The translations under genes were made by a program, and so were the position numbers. A model generated the notes under the pieces. It had not been told where the DNA came from, searched no databases, and was given only the letters and a program-made list of their open reading frames with translations. Shown here in pieces: positions 36,867-45,480 of a DNA stretch of 64,000 bases; the stretch's first letter is position 1, and every line of letters begins with the position of its first letter. The DNA is taken from NCBI GenBank assembly GCA_965208025.1, contig OZ242302.1, positions 2,666,001 to 2,730,000 of the forward strand, written 5' to 3'. The DNA is from Bin80 sp965208025 (GTDB lineage Bacteria; Bacteroidota; Rhodothermia; Rhodothermales; Bin80).

Positions 36867-37020
36867 ACCCGTAACCCGCCTCCCAAGTGATTGCTTAACG
36901 TCTGGGATTCAGACCGCAAAAAGCGGTAAAACCGACGGTGTTTGTAGTGTTCAAAGTTGTCTGAACACTCTTTTCAAAAGACCTGTATCCACTGAAAAAT
37001 AAGACTTTCTTTGTTTTAAG
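36861..37020 (+). repeat. Dispersed repeat, copy A (truncated by IS21)
   Basis: About 160 bp sharing GTGATTGCTTAACGTCTGG, TTCAGACCGCAAAAAGCGG and TAGTGTTCAAAGTTGTCTGA with copy B (40574-40759). Copy C (47111-47294) is inverted. It ends abruptly at the IS21 left end. It has no stable gene of its own. Copy B is part of an element with inverted repeats and long flanking direct repeats. Confidence 0.8.
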
Positions 37021-37191
37021 TGAGTATTACGACGTAAGTGAGCCACTGAATACGATTGATGTGAGCCACCTATTCCGCCGTTGGATTGGACATTTTGAGT
37101 TCATAGTTTGGGGATATACGCGTCGTATCATTCAAAACTCTCTCATCTTCGCATTCTTCGCATTTCATTTCACAAATTGCGAGGAATACCT

Positions 37192-38733
37192 ATGCCTACG
37201 AAACGAATTAAGATGAGAGAGATCAAACGTATTTTAGCCCTTCATTTTGTGGACAAGCTGTCCAACCGAGGGATTGCTCGGTGGGTCGGGATCAGTCGTG
37301 CTTCGGTCGCGCGTCTTCTTGAGCGTGCAAAGCGCGCGCAGTTGATGTGGCCATTACCTGAGGACATAACCGATGCAAAGTTGGAGGCAATGCTCTACCC
37401 TCCAACGACAGGAGATGCGTCGGTAGCGCGTCTGGTCCCGAACTGGGTTGAAGTTCGGAGAGAATTGGCACAACACCGATCGCTCACCCTTCATCAAGTG
37501 TGGACGGAGTACATTGAGGAGCATCCAACGGGCTATCAGTATAGTCGGTTTGCAGAGTTATATCGTAACTGGCGCTCCACGCAGGTAGATCCTGTGATGC
37601 GCCTGACGCACAAAGCAGGCGAGCGATTATTTGTGGATTACTCGGGGAAGAAACCCACCATTACGGATCCAGACGGTGAGGTTCGGGAGGTGGAACTGTT
37701 TGTGGCCGTACTGGGGGCATCTGGGTATCTATATGCGGAAGCGACGCAGTCACAGAAGGTCGCGGATTTCTGCGGATCAATTCGTCGGACCTTTGAGTTT
37801 TTCGGAGGCGTTCCGAAAGTGCTTGTTCCAGACAATCTAAAATCCGCGGTGATCAAATTCCGTACGGACGACACGCCGATTCTGAACGAATCTTTTCATG
37901 ATTTGGCAGAACATTACAATGTGCAAGTATTTCCTGCACGTCCCAGAAAACCCAGAGATAAAGCGAAGGCAGAAGGCGGAGTTCTCTTGTTGCAGAGAAA
38001 AGTTTTGGGTGCGCTGCGAAACGTAACCTTTCACAGTCTTGCGGAACTCAATGAAGCGATTTTGGAGCAGGTTCAGGAACTCAATCAAACTCCGTTCCAG
38101 AAGCATAATACAACGCGTGCACGCCTGTTTGAAGAGATGGATCAACCGATGCTGCGTCCATTCCCCCAAGAGCCGTATGAATTTGCGGTCTGGATCCACA
38201 ACCGGAAGGTCTCCTTTCATTACCATATTCAAATGGACAGACACCATTACAGCGTACCGTATACCTACCTGAATCAGCAAGTGAGTGCACGCGTGACTGC
38301 AAAGACGGTGGAGATTTTTCATGGCGAGACCCGAATCGCATCTCATCTACGGGAGAGCGCGAAGCAGAAGTATACGACCGTTGAACAGCATATGCCGAAA
38401 AACCACCAAGACGATGAATCGTGGCCACCGTCGCGATTGGTGAATTGGGCCAAACAGATCGGTCCTTCAACCACCGCACTGATTGAAGAAATCTTTGCGC
38501 GAGCGTTCGTTCCCGCACAGGTGTTTCGGCGCTGCATGGGAATTCTTAGACTGGGACGTGAATTTGGCAATTCCGTTCTGGAACAGGCCTGTGAACATGC
38601 CTTGAATCAGGACCGATTGACGACGGCGGCGGTGAAGAAACTGGCCAAACGAATCGCTGACGAATCTCAGCAATCCCCGTCTCCAATTGAACACAAAAAT
38701 ATTCGGGGCGCAGACTATTATTCATCTAACTAA
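37192..38733 (+). CDS. istA: IS21 transposase IstA
   Basis: 513 residues from the ATG at 37192, which has a GAGGAA ribosome-binding site; the frame opens earlier at 37108. N-terminal HTH (NRGIARWVGISRASVARLLE), then an RNase H-like DDE core with ERLFVDYSGKKPTI (Asp), KVLVPDNLKSAVIKF (Asp) and KPRDKAKAEGGVLLLQ (Glu). The C-terminal Mu-transposase-like domain is complete. It works with IstB. Confidence 0.93.
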   Translation: MPTKRIKMREIKRILALHFVDKLSNRGIARWVGISRASVARLLERAKRAQLMWPLPEDITDAKLEAMLYPPTTGDASVARLVPNWVEVRRELAQHRSLTLHQVWTEYIEEHPTGYQYSRFAELYRNWRSTQVDPVMRLTHKAGERLFVDYSGKKPTITDPDGEVREVELFVAVLGASGYLYAEATQSQKVADFCGSIRRTFEFFGGVPKVLVPDNLKSAVIKFRTDDTPILNESFHDLAEHYNVQVFPARPRKPRDKAKAEGGVLLLQRKVLGALRNVTFHSLAELNEAILEQVQELNQTPFQKHNTTRARLFEEMDQPMLRPFPQEPYEFAVWIHNRKVSFHYHIQMDRHHYSVPYTYLNQQVSARVTAKTVEIFHGETRIASHLRESAKQKYTTVEQHMPKNHQDDESWPPSRLVNWAKQIGPSTTALIEEIFARAFVPAQVFRRCMGILRLGREFGNSVLEQACEHALNQDRLTTAAVKKLAKRIADESQQSPSPIEHKNIRGADYYSSN

Positions 38734-38742
38734 CGAAACTCT

Positions 38743-39492
38743 ATGCTCTTACACCCAACCCTCTTGAAACTTGAACAGATGCGGCTCAACGGCATGGCCG
38801 TCGCCCTACGGGATCAACTGGATACCCCAGATATAGACACCATGCCGTTCATGGATCGTTTGGGACTCATGGTCGACCACGAAGAGGCGGTCCGGGGAGA
38901 CCGACGATTAGCCCGTCGGTTACACACCGCAAAACTGCGTCTTCAGGCCAACATGGCGAATCTGGACTACAGCGCGTCTCGTGGACTGGATAAGCGTCTC
39001 ATGCTCCATCTATCGAGCTGTCCGTGGATTCGCTGTCAGCAAAATGTCATCATTACGGGGCCTGCCGGAGTTGGGAAAAGCTACGTTGCTTGTGCACTGG
39101 CACATAAGGCGTGTCTGGAAAACTTCAATACGCGCTACTACCGACTCTTAGAAACCCTGCAAACCGCGCGGGAGGAAGGTGGTTTCTTGAAAGCATTAAA
39201 ACAGCTTACGCGCATGGATGTATTGGTATTGGATGACTGGGGACTCCATCAGATTGCTGCGCACCCTCAACGAGACCTTATGGAACTACTGGATGATCGC
39301 TACACCGTACGGTCTACCATTGTGACGAGTCAGTATCCCTTGGAAAAATGGTATGAGACCATGGAAGACCCTACGCTGGCAGATGCAATCCTGGATCGAC
39401 TGGTCAACAACGCGCATAAAATTGAACTGATGGGAGAGTCCATGCGCAAAGTACAAGGTCAACAAGAATTGAAGAACGAATCCATCTCGTAA
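38743..39492 (+). CDS. istB: IS21 helper ATPase IstB
   Basis: 249 residues, AAA+ ATPase that assists IstA. Walker A is ITGPAGVGKSYVACAL, Walker B MDVLVLDDWGLHQI, and the sensor region is STIVTSQYPLEKWYE. It begins 9 bp after istA. Intact; a decayed second copy of its 3' end follows at 39893. Confidence 0.95.
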   Translation: MLLHPTLLKLEQMRLNGMAVALRDQLDTPDIDTMPFMDRLGLMVDHEEAVRGDRRLARRLHTAKLRLQANMANLDYSASRGLDKRLMLHLSSCPWIRCQQNVIITGPAGVGKSYVACALAHKACLENFNTRYYRLLETLQTAREEGGFLKALKQLTRMDVLVLDDWGLHQIAAHPQRDLMELLDDRYTVRSTIVTSQYPLEKWYETMEDPTLADAILDRLVNNAHKIELMGESMRKVQGQQELKNESIS

Positions 39493-39612
39493 TGCAATCC
39501 GTCTTGCATACATACTGTGCACGACTTCGCCGACGGAATGGGTGGCTCACATCAATCGTATTTGGTGGCTCCCATCGTTCGTAATCGGTGGCTCTTTTGT
39601 TTGGAATACTCA

Positions 39613-39828
39613 GGGAGACATTATATCCATAATCGGATTAAGGAATTACTGAGTTTGACTAATCCAGTTCAGCCAACAGAAAAAGAATTGATTGCTGAAA
39701 TAGAGTCGATGCCTCCTCAGTGGGAGAGGCATGAATTCAGAATTAGATATCATAACAATCTCATTGTGCGTTTTCCGAAATATAGAACTAAAAGAGGAAT
39801 CGGTTTCCCCTACATGAAAAGCTATTGA
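39613..39828 (+). pseudogene. C-terminal fragment of an unidentified protein beside IS21
   Basis: The frame from about 39620 reads YIHNRIKELLSLTNPVQPTE, KELIAEIESMPPQWERHEF, IRYHNNLIVRFPKYRTKRG and stops at 39828. It looks like a genuine protein tail, cut at its 5' side by the IS21. I could not find its N-terminal half left of the element and do not recognise the family. Confidence 0.4.
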
Positions 39829-39892
39829 AAGTTGCAATTTCTCATGGAATCTTGTAGCTTTGTGAGTTCTATCAAGAATGTTGCATGAATAG

Positions 39893-40291
39893 GCAGGATG
39901 TATTGGTGTTGGATGACTGGGGACTCTATGAAATTAATTCACGGCCACAACTGGACCTTATGGAACTACTGGATGATCGCTTACCGTACGCTCTACAATT
40001 GTAACCAGTCAATATTCCTTGGAGAAATGGTATGAGACCATGGAAGACCCTAAGCTGGCAGATGCAATCCTGAATCGACTGGTCAACAAGGCACATAAAA
40101 TTGAACTGACGGGAGAGTCCATGCGCAAAGTACAAGGTCAACAAGAATTGAAGAACGAATCCATCTCGTAATGCAACCCGTCTTGCATATATACTGTGCA
40201 CGGCTTCGCCGGCGGAATCGGAGTCTCAAATCAATCGTATTCAGTGGCTCCCATCGCTCGTAATCGGTGGCTGTTTTGTTCGGAATATTCA
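39893..40291 (+). pseudogene. Partial second IS21: istB 3' end plus right terminus
   Basis: Bases 39893-40172 repeat the last 280 bases of istB (from MDVLVLDDWGL on) with small deletions that shift the frame, e.g. within the DDRYTVRSTI segment. The IS21 right terminal repeats follow, ending near 40291. At DNA level it is close to the intact copy (TACAAGGTCAACAAGAATTG shared), so the duplication is not very old. Confidence 0.85.
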
Positions 40292-40390
40292 GTCTAATCC
40301 CCTAGTTCTTCCCGCTCGCTCAATTGCTTTCTGTCGGCGACGTTCTTGTATTTCTCTGAAGATTTTCATGCAGAAATCGGTTCTTTATAT

Positions 40391-40759
40391 CCTGACTTCG
40401 ACAGGTAGGTGTTGACTTGAAGGGCAAAATAGTCATTTTTGAGTGATTCTGGGGCCATTTTAGCCCTGTTTTCCGAGTTCCCAATATGTAGTGTTCAGTC
40501 TATTTTTGGGATTTAGATATTTGAACCGTGTGTCGTATCTTACCTGTATCATGTTCGTCCGCAAACTCAAACGAAAGACGACTCGTAACCCGACTCCCAA
40601 GTGATTGCTTAACGTCTGGTATTCAGACCGCAAAAAGCGGCAAAACAGACGGAGTTTGTAGTGTTCAAAGTTGTCTGAACACTCTTTCCAACAGACCCGT
40701 ACTCCCTGAAAAATAAGGCTTTCTTTGTTTTCAGAAAATTGCAAACCGTCGAAGTCAGG
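40391..40759. mobile_element. Small non-autonomous element with 29-bp flanking direct repeats (repeat copy B)
   Basis: The ends are CCTGACTTCGAC (40391-40402) and its exact complement (40748-40759). Directly outside lie two 29-bp direct repeats (40362-40390 and 40760-40788) that differ at one base. The 369-bp interior has no transposase; 186 bp of it (40574-40759) recur as copies A and C. It is inserted in the 3' end of the FRG gene. Target duplications near 27 bp are known from the IS1202 group (ISNCY), so it could be a MITE of such an element. Confidence 0.75.
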
Positions 40760-41653
40760 ATTTTCATGCAGGAATCGGTTCTTTATATTTTCTCTGGCTA
40801 AAACGGCTGAAAGATCTTCCAGTATTTTCTTGGTTGCGCCATCTGCTGTAGGAAATAGATGGGCAACACTAAATCCGAACTTAAGACATAATTCACGGAG
40901 ACTTATACACTCACTTATTGGTATTGTCAATTTTTGAATTGATCGATCAGGTACAGGTAGTAAATACTTTTCAAGACTCTTAACCGCAACGGGGTCTGTG
41001 TCTTTCTCAGATACTGGATGGATCGTAAAAAGCCCTTCTTGATTAACAACATTCTTGGATACAGAACCACTTATATGGAGTATCCTAATCTTGCCACAAT
41101 ACGTATTTCGATGAGGGCCTTTCTTGAATCTGAAAATAGCAATTTCTTGACCATTTTCTCACTTTCCATCACTCAATGCTTGACTTACCGCAAAACAAAC
41201 AGCCCGGAACGGATTTGTTGTCCAGTCAAGAAATCTCGTAGGTAAGCCATGAAGTTGCGCTAAAGCTATAATGTCGAATAATTCTACACCAGGCCAAGCA
41301 GTGATCTCATAAGATGATTGAACATATTTTGAAAAACTATTGTCACTTAAATAAGAATCTCGAAATTTTACAGAGTCATTTGGAATCGGCGTACCTGTTA
41401 CATCACAACTATTAACAAAAGCCTGTAACATTGCAAATTCTGACCAAACCTGATCGGCTATTGTCAACGAATGCCCAAATGCTTCCGTTATTTTTGCAAT
41501 GAATTTTGGACGTAGAACTGTCGGTATTAAATCCCATTTAGCGTTTGAATGACCTCAATAAATAATTTCATCATCCAAATCAGCATTCATTTGAAATTTA
41601 GTTAATTCGATCCATAGAGAGTTAGCATCTTTAAACTTTATCTCTTCAATCAT
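40460..41653 (-). pseudogene. FRG-domain protein gene with two in-frame TGA codons
   Basis: A single frame of 398 codons with only two interruptions. The ATG at 41653 overlaps the upstream stop. The FRG core reads IIY-TGA-GHSNAKWDLIPTVLRP, where the stop replaces the conserved Arg of Y-R-G. It continues FDIIALAQLHGLPTRFLDWT and CFAVSQALSDGK-TGA-ENGQEI. The end has the usual FRG tail ISLRELCLKFGFSVAHLFPT. Both stops are one C-to-T change from CGA. The last third (below 40760) is foreign, contributed by the inserted small element. FRG proteins occur in defence and toxin contexts; this one is probably dead. Confidence 0.75.
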
Positions 41654-41918
41654 TAGCTCTCTTCGCACCAACCATCTTACCAGAAGCAATGTGCTTTATA
41701 ATGGTTGTGTAAGGATATATTGTATTAGTCAACACTTCCCATGAATCCATATCTTTCATCTCTCTCAAGATAACTTCGTCTTTTGGTTGCCATGTGAATG
41801 ATTTAACAGAATCAAAAAGATAAACCCACCATTTGGACTTATCACTTAGAATAATTTTACTCCCTTTGTTTTTTACTTTAGAAATATGGAGTGATTCAAA
41901 ATCGTATTCTCGTTCCAT
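41646..41918 (-). CDS. Small hypothetical protein coupled to the FRG gene (90 aa)
   Basis: Starts MEREYDFESLHISKVKNKGS, ends KMVGAKRAND. Its TGA overlaps the FRG start codon by 8 bases (ATGATTGA), a clear operon arrangement. No motif that I recognise. The frame is clean, unlike its partner. Confidence 0.5.
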   Translation of the reverse strand: MEREYDFESLHISKVKNKGSKIILSDKSKWWVYLFDSVKSFTWQPKDEVILREMKDMDSWEVLTNTIYPYTTIIKHIASGKMVGAKRAND

Positions 41919-42053
41919 TCTTGATCTGTGATTTTATACCGAAAAATTAAGGGAATTATATACGTGAGTAACCCATAAACTGAGGAAATGATCGCCGATT
42001 TATGGAACTTTGAGTATAATGTGTTACATTCAGAGTCAATAAATTGCACAACG

Positions 42054-43019
42054 ATGAAAGATCAGGAGAAGCGCAGAACAGGACCAGGCAAATCATTCCG
42101 CAGGGGTCTTTCGTGGAGGAAATTGATGCGGATGTTTCCCGATGATGCAACTGCGGAAGCGTGGTTTGCCGAGCAACGGTGGGGCGGTAAGCCGACATGC
42201 CCTCGGTGTGGGTGTGATAACGTACAGGTTGGCACAACTCACCCGACCGTGCCGTACCGTTGCAGGAATCGCAAGTGCAAGAAGTTCTTCAGCGTTCGCA
42301 TTGGGACCGCTATGCAGGACACCAAGCTGAGTTATCAGACTTGGGCTATGGCCATCTACATCCTGGAAACAGGTATCAAAGGAACGTCCAGTATGAAGCT
42401 GCACAGGGACTTGGACGTTACGCAGAAAACAGCATGGTATCTGGCACACAGAATCCGTGAAGCATGGGATACCAGATTGAAGCCGTTCATGGGGCCGGTT
42501 GAAGTTGATGAGACCTACGTAGGCGGAAAAGAGAAGAACAAGCATTATGACAAGAAGCTGAACGCTGGGCGTGGCACCGTAGGCAAGACGGCCGTAGTGG
42601 GAGCCAAAGACCGTGAGACCAAGCAAGTGCAAGCGCAGGTTATAGAAGACACCACCGCTAAGACGCTCACAGGCTTCGTATATGACGCTTCAGAAGAAGA
42701 GGCGCAAATATACACAGATGACGCAAGAGCGTACCAAGCGCTAAAGAGAGCAGCACATGCGACCGTTAAGCACTCCGTCGGTGAGTACGTGAACGGCATG
42801 GCGCACACAAACGGCATTGAGTCTTTTTGGGCGTTGCTGAAACGTGGCTATTATGGGACATATCACAAGATGTCCCCGAAGCATTTGCAGCGTTACGTGA
42901 ATGAATTTGTTGGTCGGCACAATGCTCGCCATCTGGACACAGAAACGCAGATGGAACAGACAGCAAAAGGGCTGGTTGGGAAAGACATCACGTACCAAAG
43001 GCTTACGCGTAGAATCTGA
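42054..43019 (+). CDS. IS1595-family transposase
   Basis: 321 residues from the ATG at 42054 (the frame opens at 41988). N-terminal zinc ribbon (CPRCGCDNVQV...CRNRKCKKFFSV). The DDE-type core has VEVDETYVGGKEKNKH (Asp), AQIYTDDARAYQAL (Asp) and AHTNGIESFWALLKRGYYG, in which the family has Asn/His and Glu. The end, YVNEFVGRHNARHLDTETQM, is typical. Intact. Confidence 0.94.
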   Translation: MKDQEKRRTGPGKSFRRGLSWRKLMRMFPDDATAEAWFAEQRWGGKPTCPRCGCDNVQVGTTHPTVPYRCRNRKCKKFFSVRIGTAMQDTKLSYQTWAMAIYILETGIKGTSSMKLHRDLDVTQKTAWYLAHRIREAWDTRLKPFMGPVEVDETYVGGKEKNKHYDKKLNAGRGTVGKTAVVGAKDRETKQVQAQVIEDTTAKTLTGFVYDASEEEAQIYTDDARAYQALKRAAHATVKHSVGEYVNGMAHTNGIESFWALLKRGYYGTYHKMSPKHLQRYVNEFVGRHNARHLDTETQMEQTAKGLVGKDITYQRLTRRI

Positions 43020-43030
43020 CAACCTACACC

Positions 43031-43192
43031 ATGAAACCCACCAGTCCTCCGAAGACACCTACACAGACCAAGCAGGGGGCAGGTCGCCCGCGTGGACGAC
43101 CGCCGAAAAACATCAAGCCCATTCCTGCGACCGCTAAACAGATCGCAAAGGCCATCCTGAACGCTCCTCCAGGGAGCATTAAGAATCCATAA
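43031..43192 (+). CDS. Small AT-hook protein, IS1595 passenger (53 aa)
   Basis: Starts 11 bases after the transposase stop: MKPTSPPKTPTQTKQ, then the AT-hook core GAGRPRGRPPKN, then a short helix TAKQIAKAILNAPP. The R-G-R-P motif binds the minor groove of AT-rich DNA. Its position suggests a role in transposition or its control. Confidence 0.65.
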   Translation: MKPTSPPKTPTQTKQGAGRPRGRPPKNIKPIPATAKQIAKAILNAPPGSIKNP

Positions 43193-43398
43193 GCCTTGCG
43201 GTGGCTCACTGAACGCGCGTGAGCGTTCCGTAGATGTCAAAGGGAGTACAGTTTGGCCACCCTCCATTCTTGCTTCAAAGCGTATCTGATACACGGGAGA
43301 AGTTTCCAAGTACATTGGGTGTTGCTGTATCTGTTTTCTTATCCAGACGTTTGCATCAGTGCATTTTGCTGGATTAAGTACAACGTCACGTCCCAACA

Positions 43399-43752
43399 TT
43401 ACCTCGTCTGGTGTAGAAACATACTGACTGCATTATCATCAGCTTCACAGTGATTGGACGCGGGCTCAGAATGACGTGTTGCCTTACACTTTACTTCCTT
43501 GAAAGAGACGTATTCGCCGTCATCTGAAACACTCACCACTGAAACAGAATCGACGTAAGTGTTTCCCCCGTATGTGGTGTTTAACCACGGAACGATGTAA
43601 GAGCTTGGATCAAGGCGATTGTATACAATACGTGCCTGATATTCTCCTGAGAAATTGGGTGGGCTTTCTTCCTCTGCAACTCCCGAAGAATCACATCCTG
43701 ACACGACAAGAAATACCACTAAAGCTACGAGTAGTGCGATTGTTTTTCCCAT
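43399..43752 (-). CDS. Small lipoprotein inside the IS1595 element (117 aa)
   Basis: Lipoprotein signal MGKTIALLVALVVFLVVSGC followed by an acidic linker and a beta-rich domain (FSGEYQARIVYNRLD, YVDSVSVVSVSDDGEYVSF). It has two further Cys (VKCKATRH, NHCEADD) that could pair. I do not recognise the family. It is read against the transposase direction. Confidence 0.6.
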   Translation of the reverse strand: MGKTIALLVALVVFLVVSGCDSSGVAEEESPPNFSGEYQARIVYNRLDPSSYIVPWLNTTYGGNTYVDSVSVVSVSDDGEYVSFKEVKCKATRHSEPASNHCEADDNAVSMFLHQTR

Positions 43753-43924
43753 TGTTCTGTGTTGGTAGGGTTAGGGTGTAGGGTGGAGCCCGAACAGGTG
43801 CAGGGCTGTGCATTATCACCCAAAAACCCTGTACCCGGAATGGGCACGGCGGAGAGACATCTTGCCTATTCACCAGTGCAGGTAGCGATCCCACACTTGT
43901 TCACGGCTATTTTATTCGACAAGC

Positions 43925-43945
43925 AACCCGACGTGTCGGGGTTTT
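43925..43945 (+). terminator. Terminator-like hairpin
   Basis: AACCCGAC and GTCGGGGTT form a GC-rich stem with a 2-base loop and one bulge, followed by TTTT on the plus strand. It lies in the 440-bp gap between the two lipoprotein genes, which otherwise holds only the palindromes at 44026-44157. No plus-strand gene ends directly before it. Confidence 0.4.
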
Positions 43946-44025
43946 AAGGTGAAAATGCACCGTCAGTATACAGCAAGGGAGATTAAAAAGTTGTTAACCT
44001 CGTAACGAGTTCTATTGCACCAATT

Positions 44026-44157
44026 ACGCATATGTGTGTGTAAGAATGCGTATGTTTGCCATTGAAAGTCCTACACCAGACCAATGCCGTACTTGCATGC
44101 TTTGGCACTGCTCCTCTGAATCAGATTACGCACATGTGCGTACACACTAGTACGCAC
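44026..44157. promoter_or_regulatory. Palindromic ACGCA(C/T)ATGTG sites upstream of the PEGA lipoprotein
   Basis: ACGCACATGTGCGT (44128-44141) is a perfect 14-bp palindrome. A related TACGCATATGTGTGT lies at 44025-44039, followed by ATGCGTA, and TACGCAC recurs at 44151-44157. Repeated ACGCA half sites just before a gene suggest an operator for a dimeric regulator. It is not a known consensus that I can name. Confidence 0.35.
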
Positions 44158-44192
44158 AATGGTTACCACCATGCCCAATCATAACCAACACC

Positions 44193-44628
44193 ATGAAGAC
44201 GCTAGTAGCAATTTTTTGTCTCTTTCTTTTGGCTGGATGTGGAACATTGTTTCTCCCAGGGACGAAACAAGTGTCAATCCACAGTAATCCAGTAGAAGCG
44301 GATGTATCCATTGATGGCGTTCCTCACGGAACCACGCCGATTACAGTGGAACTAGATAACAAAACAAGCCACACTATCGTGATCAGCAAAGCAGGGTACG
44401 ACTCGGTGTCCTGTATTCTAACGGCCAAGGTCAAGGGGTCTATTGTAGTACTGGATGTCTTGGGTGTTTTGCTCTTGTAGGCCTCGCGGGGATCCTTTCG
44501 TTCGGTACTCGTCTATTGTAGTACTGGATGTCTTGGGTGGTTTGCTCCCCGTTGTCGTTGACGCAGTTACAGGTGGCTGGAAAGCCCTAGATAAGACCGA
44601 GTGCGCTGTACAACTACCACAGCAGTAA
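44193..44628 (+). pseudogene. PEGA-domain lipoprotein broken by a 73-bp tandem duplication
   Basis: Signal MKTLVAIFCLFLLAGC, then a PEGA domain (VSIHSNPVEADVSIDGVPHG, TTPITVEL). The frame ends early at 44480 with GVLLL. A segment of about 29 bases, starting GTCTATTGTAGTACTGGATG, occurs at 44438 and again at 44511. Deleting one 73-bp unit restores SIVVLDVLGGLLPVVVDAVT then GGWKALDKTECAVQLP and a stop at 44628, the usual tail of such lipoproteins. So the duplication caused a frameshift; the shortened 95-residue form may still be made. Confidence 0.7.
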
Positions 44629-44706
44629 TCTTATTAGGAACAGGAATTTATGCTTTGTCGTAGGATAGATAGCTAGTTTTCACCTAACCTTAAACTTAAC
44701 TTATAA

Positions 44707-45033
44707 GTGGTAATGACTGAATCACCGAACTTGTTGCAAAAGGATCGTGAAGTGCGAAAATCAAACTCACGAAATACTGTCCGACCTGAATCACCAATGG
44801 TTGAATCACATAGTTTGTTACAAGGTAAGGTTATGCCTCGCAAACGCACAACAGTTGTATTCTCGAAACTAGGACTATGGTATGGTATGGGGATGATATG
44901 TGGAAACGGTAAAGACCTTGCGTACAGGATGGTCTTCCGAAGTGATTCCGAAGCGTTACACCATGATTGGCGACATATTGGGGAAGATTTGCGCAAAGCC
45001 ATAAAGACCTTAGACCACACCAAATATGTCTGA
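44707..45033 (+). CDS. Small protein coupled to DUF2335 gene, copy 1 (108 aa)
   Basis: The C-terminal half, RMVFRSDSEALHHDWRHIGE then DLRKAIKTLDHTKYV, resembles the end of the 86-residue protein at 48219 (TPKEYFEKAWGLVGIHIQSA). It overlaps the DUF2335 gene by 8 bases. The N-terminal part is poorly conserved and the real start may be the ATG at 44833 (MPRKRTTVVFSKL). Probable partner of the DUF2335 membrane protein. Confidence 0.55.
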   Translation: MVMTESPNLLQKDREVRKSNSRNTVRPESPMVESHSLLQGKVMPRKRTTVVFSKLGLWYGMGMICGNGKDLAYRMVFRSDSEALHHDWRHIGEDLRKAIKTLDHTKYV

Positions 45034-45424
45034 TGAAAATCCCTCTGTAATTTTGCCTGCTAGTGATAAAACAGAAAAGATTACAGTTCGCACCGAACAA
45101 TTTCACATCGGTCCAATTCCTTCTGCACAACAACTGGAGGAATATGAAAGAGTCTTGCCGGGTTCGGCTGAACGAATCATGCAAAGGTCCGAAAAAGAGC
45201 AAGAAGCACGGCATCAAAACGTAACAACACTGCTTTCTACAATGCGTTTGGGAACATGGCTTTCCTTTATTCTGCCGGTACTAGGACTTCTTGGGACAAT
45301 CATTCTCGCACTAAATGGAATAGTGTGGCCCTCTGTCATTCCTTTTTCTGCTAGTATTATTCCATCTATTTTGTCTTTCTTAGGACACAAAAAAAATGAA
45401 TTGCCCTTAGAGCTTCCCAACTAA
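45026..45424 (+). CDS. DUF2335-family membrane protein, copy 1 (132 aa)
   Basis: The family signature HIGPIPSAQQLEEYERVLPG, SAERIMQRSEKEQEAR is followed by two transmembrane helices (WLSFILPVLGLLGTIILAL and WPSVIPFSASIIPSILSFL) and a short tail. DUF2335 proteins are small inner-membrane proteins of unknown function, often near mobile DNA. A second, diverged copy with the same kind of upstream partner is at 48476. Confidence 0.8.
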   Translation: MSDENPSVILPASDKTEKITVRTEQFHIGPIPSAQQLEEYERVLPGSAERIMQRSEKEQEARHQNVTTLLSTMRLGTWLSFILPVLGLLGTIILALNGIVWPSVIPFSASIIPSILSFLGHKKNELPLELPN

Positions 45425-45480
45425 TGGTTATTATGTATATAATTCCCTTATATCGGGTTTATCACTAAGTTTACGGGCTA

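Larger units (their letters stand above)
37021..39612 (+). mobile_element. IS21-family insertion sequence (2592 bp)
   Basis: Starts TGAGTATT and ends AATACTCA. Multiple internal terminal repeats typical of IS21 are visible at both ends (ATACGATTGATGTGAGCCACC occurs near the left end and inverted near the right). It carries istA and istB. I see no target duplication: TTTTAAG on the left and GGGAGAC on the right. One junction may therefore be rearranged. Confidence 0.9.
41948..45450 (+). mobile_element. IS1595-family element with passenger genes, about 3.5 kb
   Basis: A perfect 16-bp inverted repeat, TAAGGGAATTATATAC at 41948-41963 and its complement at 45435-45450, brackets an IS1595 transposase and six further small genes. 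Weaker complementarity extends about 20 bases outward on both sides (GTGAT...CCGA). No clear 8-bp target duplication is visible. IS1595 elements with passenger genes are known, but this set (AT-hook protein, two lipoproteins, small protein + DUF2335) is unfamiliar to me. Confidence 0.65.

Noticed and set aside
37999..38020. Looked for tRNA genes, including the GGTTCGAAC-like run near 13020 and GGTGCGAATCCC near 57994
   Set aside because: Neither is flanked by acceptor, D and anticodon arms; I found no tRNA or rRNA gene anywhere in the window.
38081..38518. Minus-strand frames inside istA and over its end
   Set aside because: Antisense shadows of an intact transposase.
40460..40930. 156-residue open frame as an independent gene
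   Set aside because: Its first half is the tail of the FRG protein and its second half is the inserted 369-bp element read through; it is a fusion artefact.
42901..43137. 78-codon plus-strand frame overlapping the end of the IS1595 transposase
   Set aside because: It is out of frame with both the transposase and the AT-hook gene, which explain the region better.
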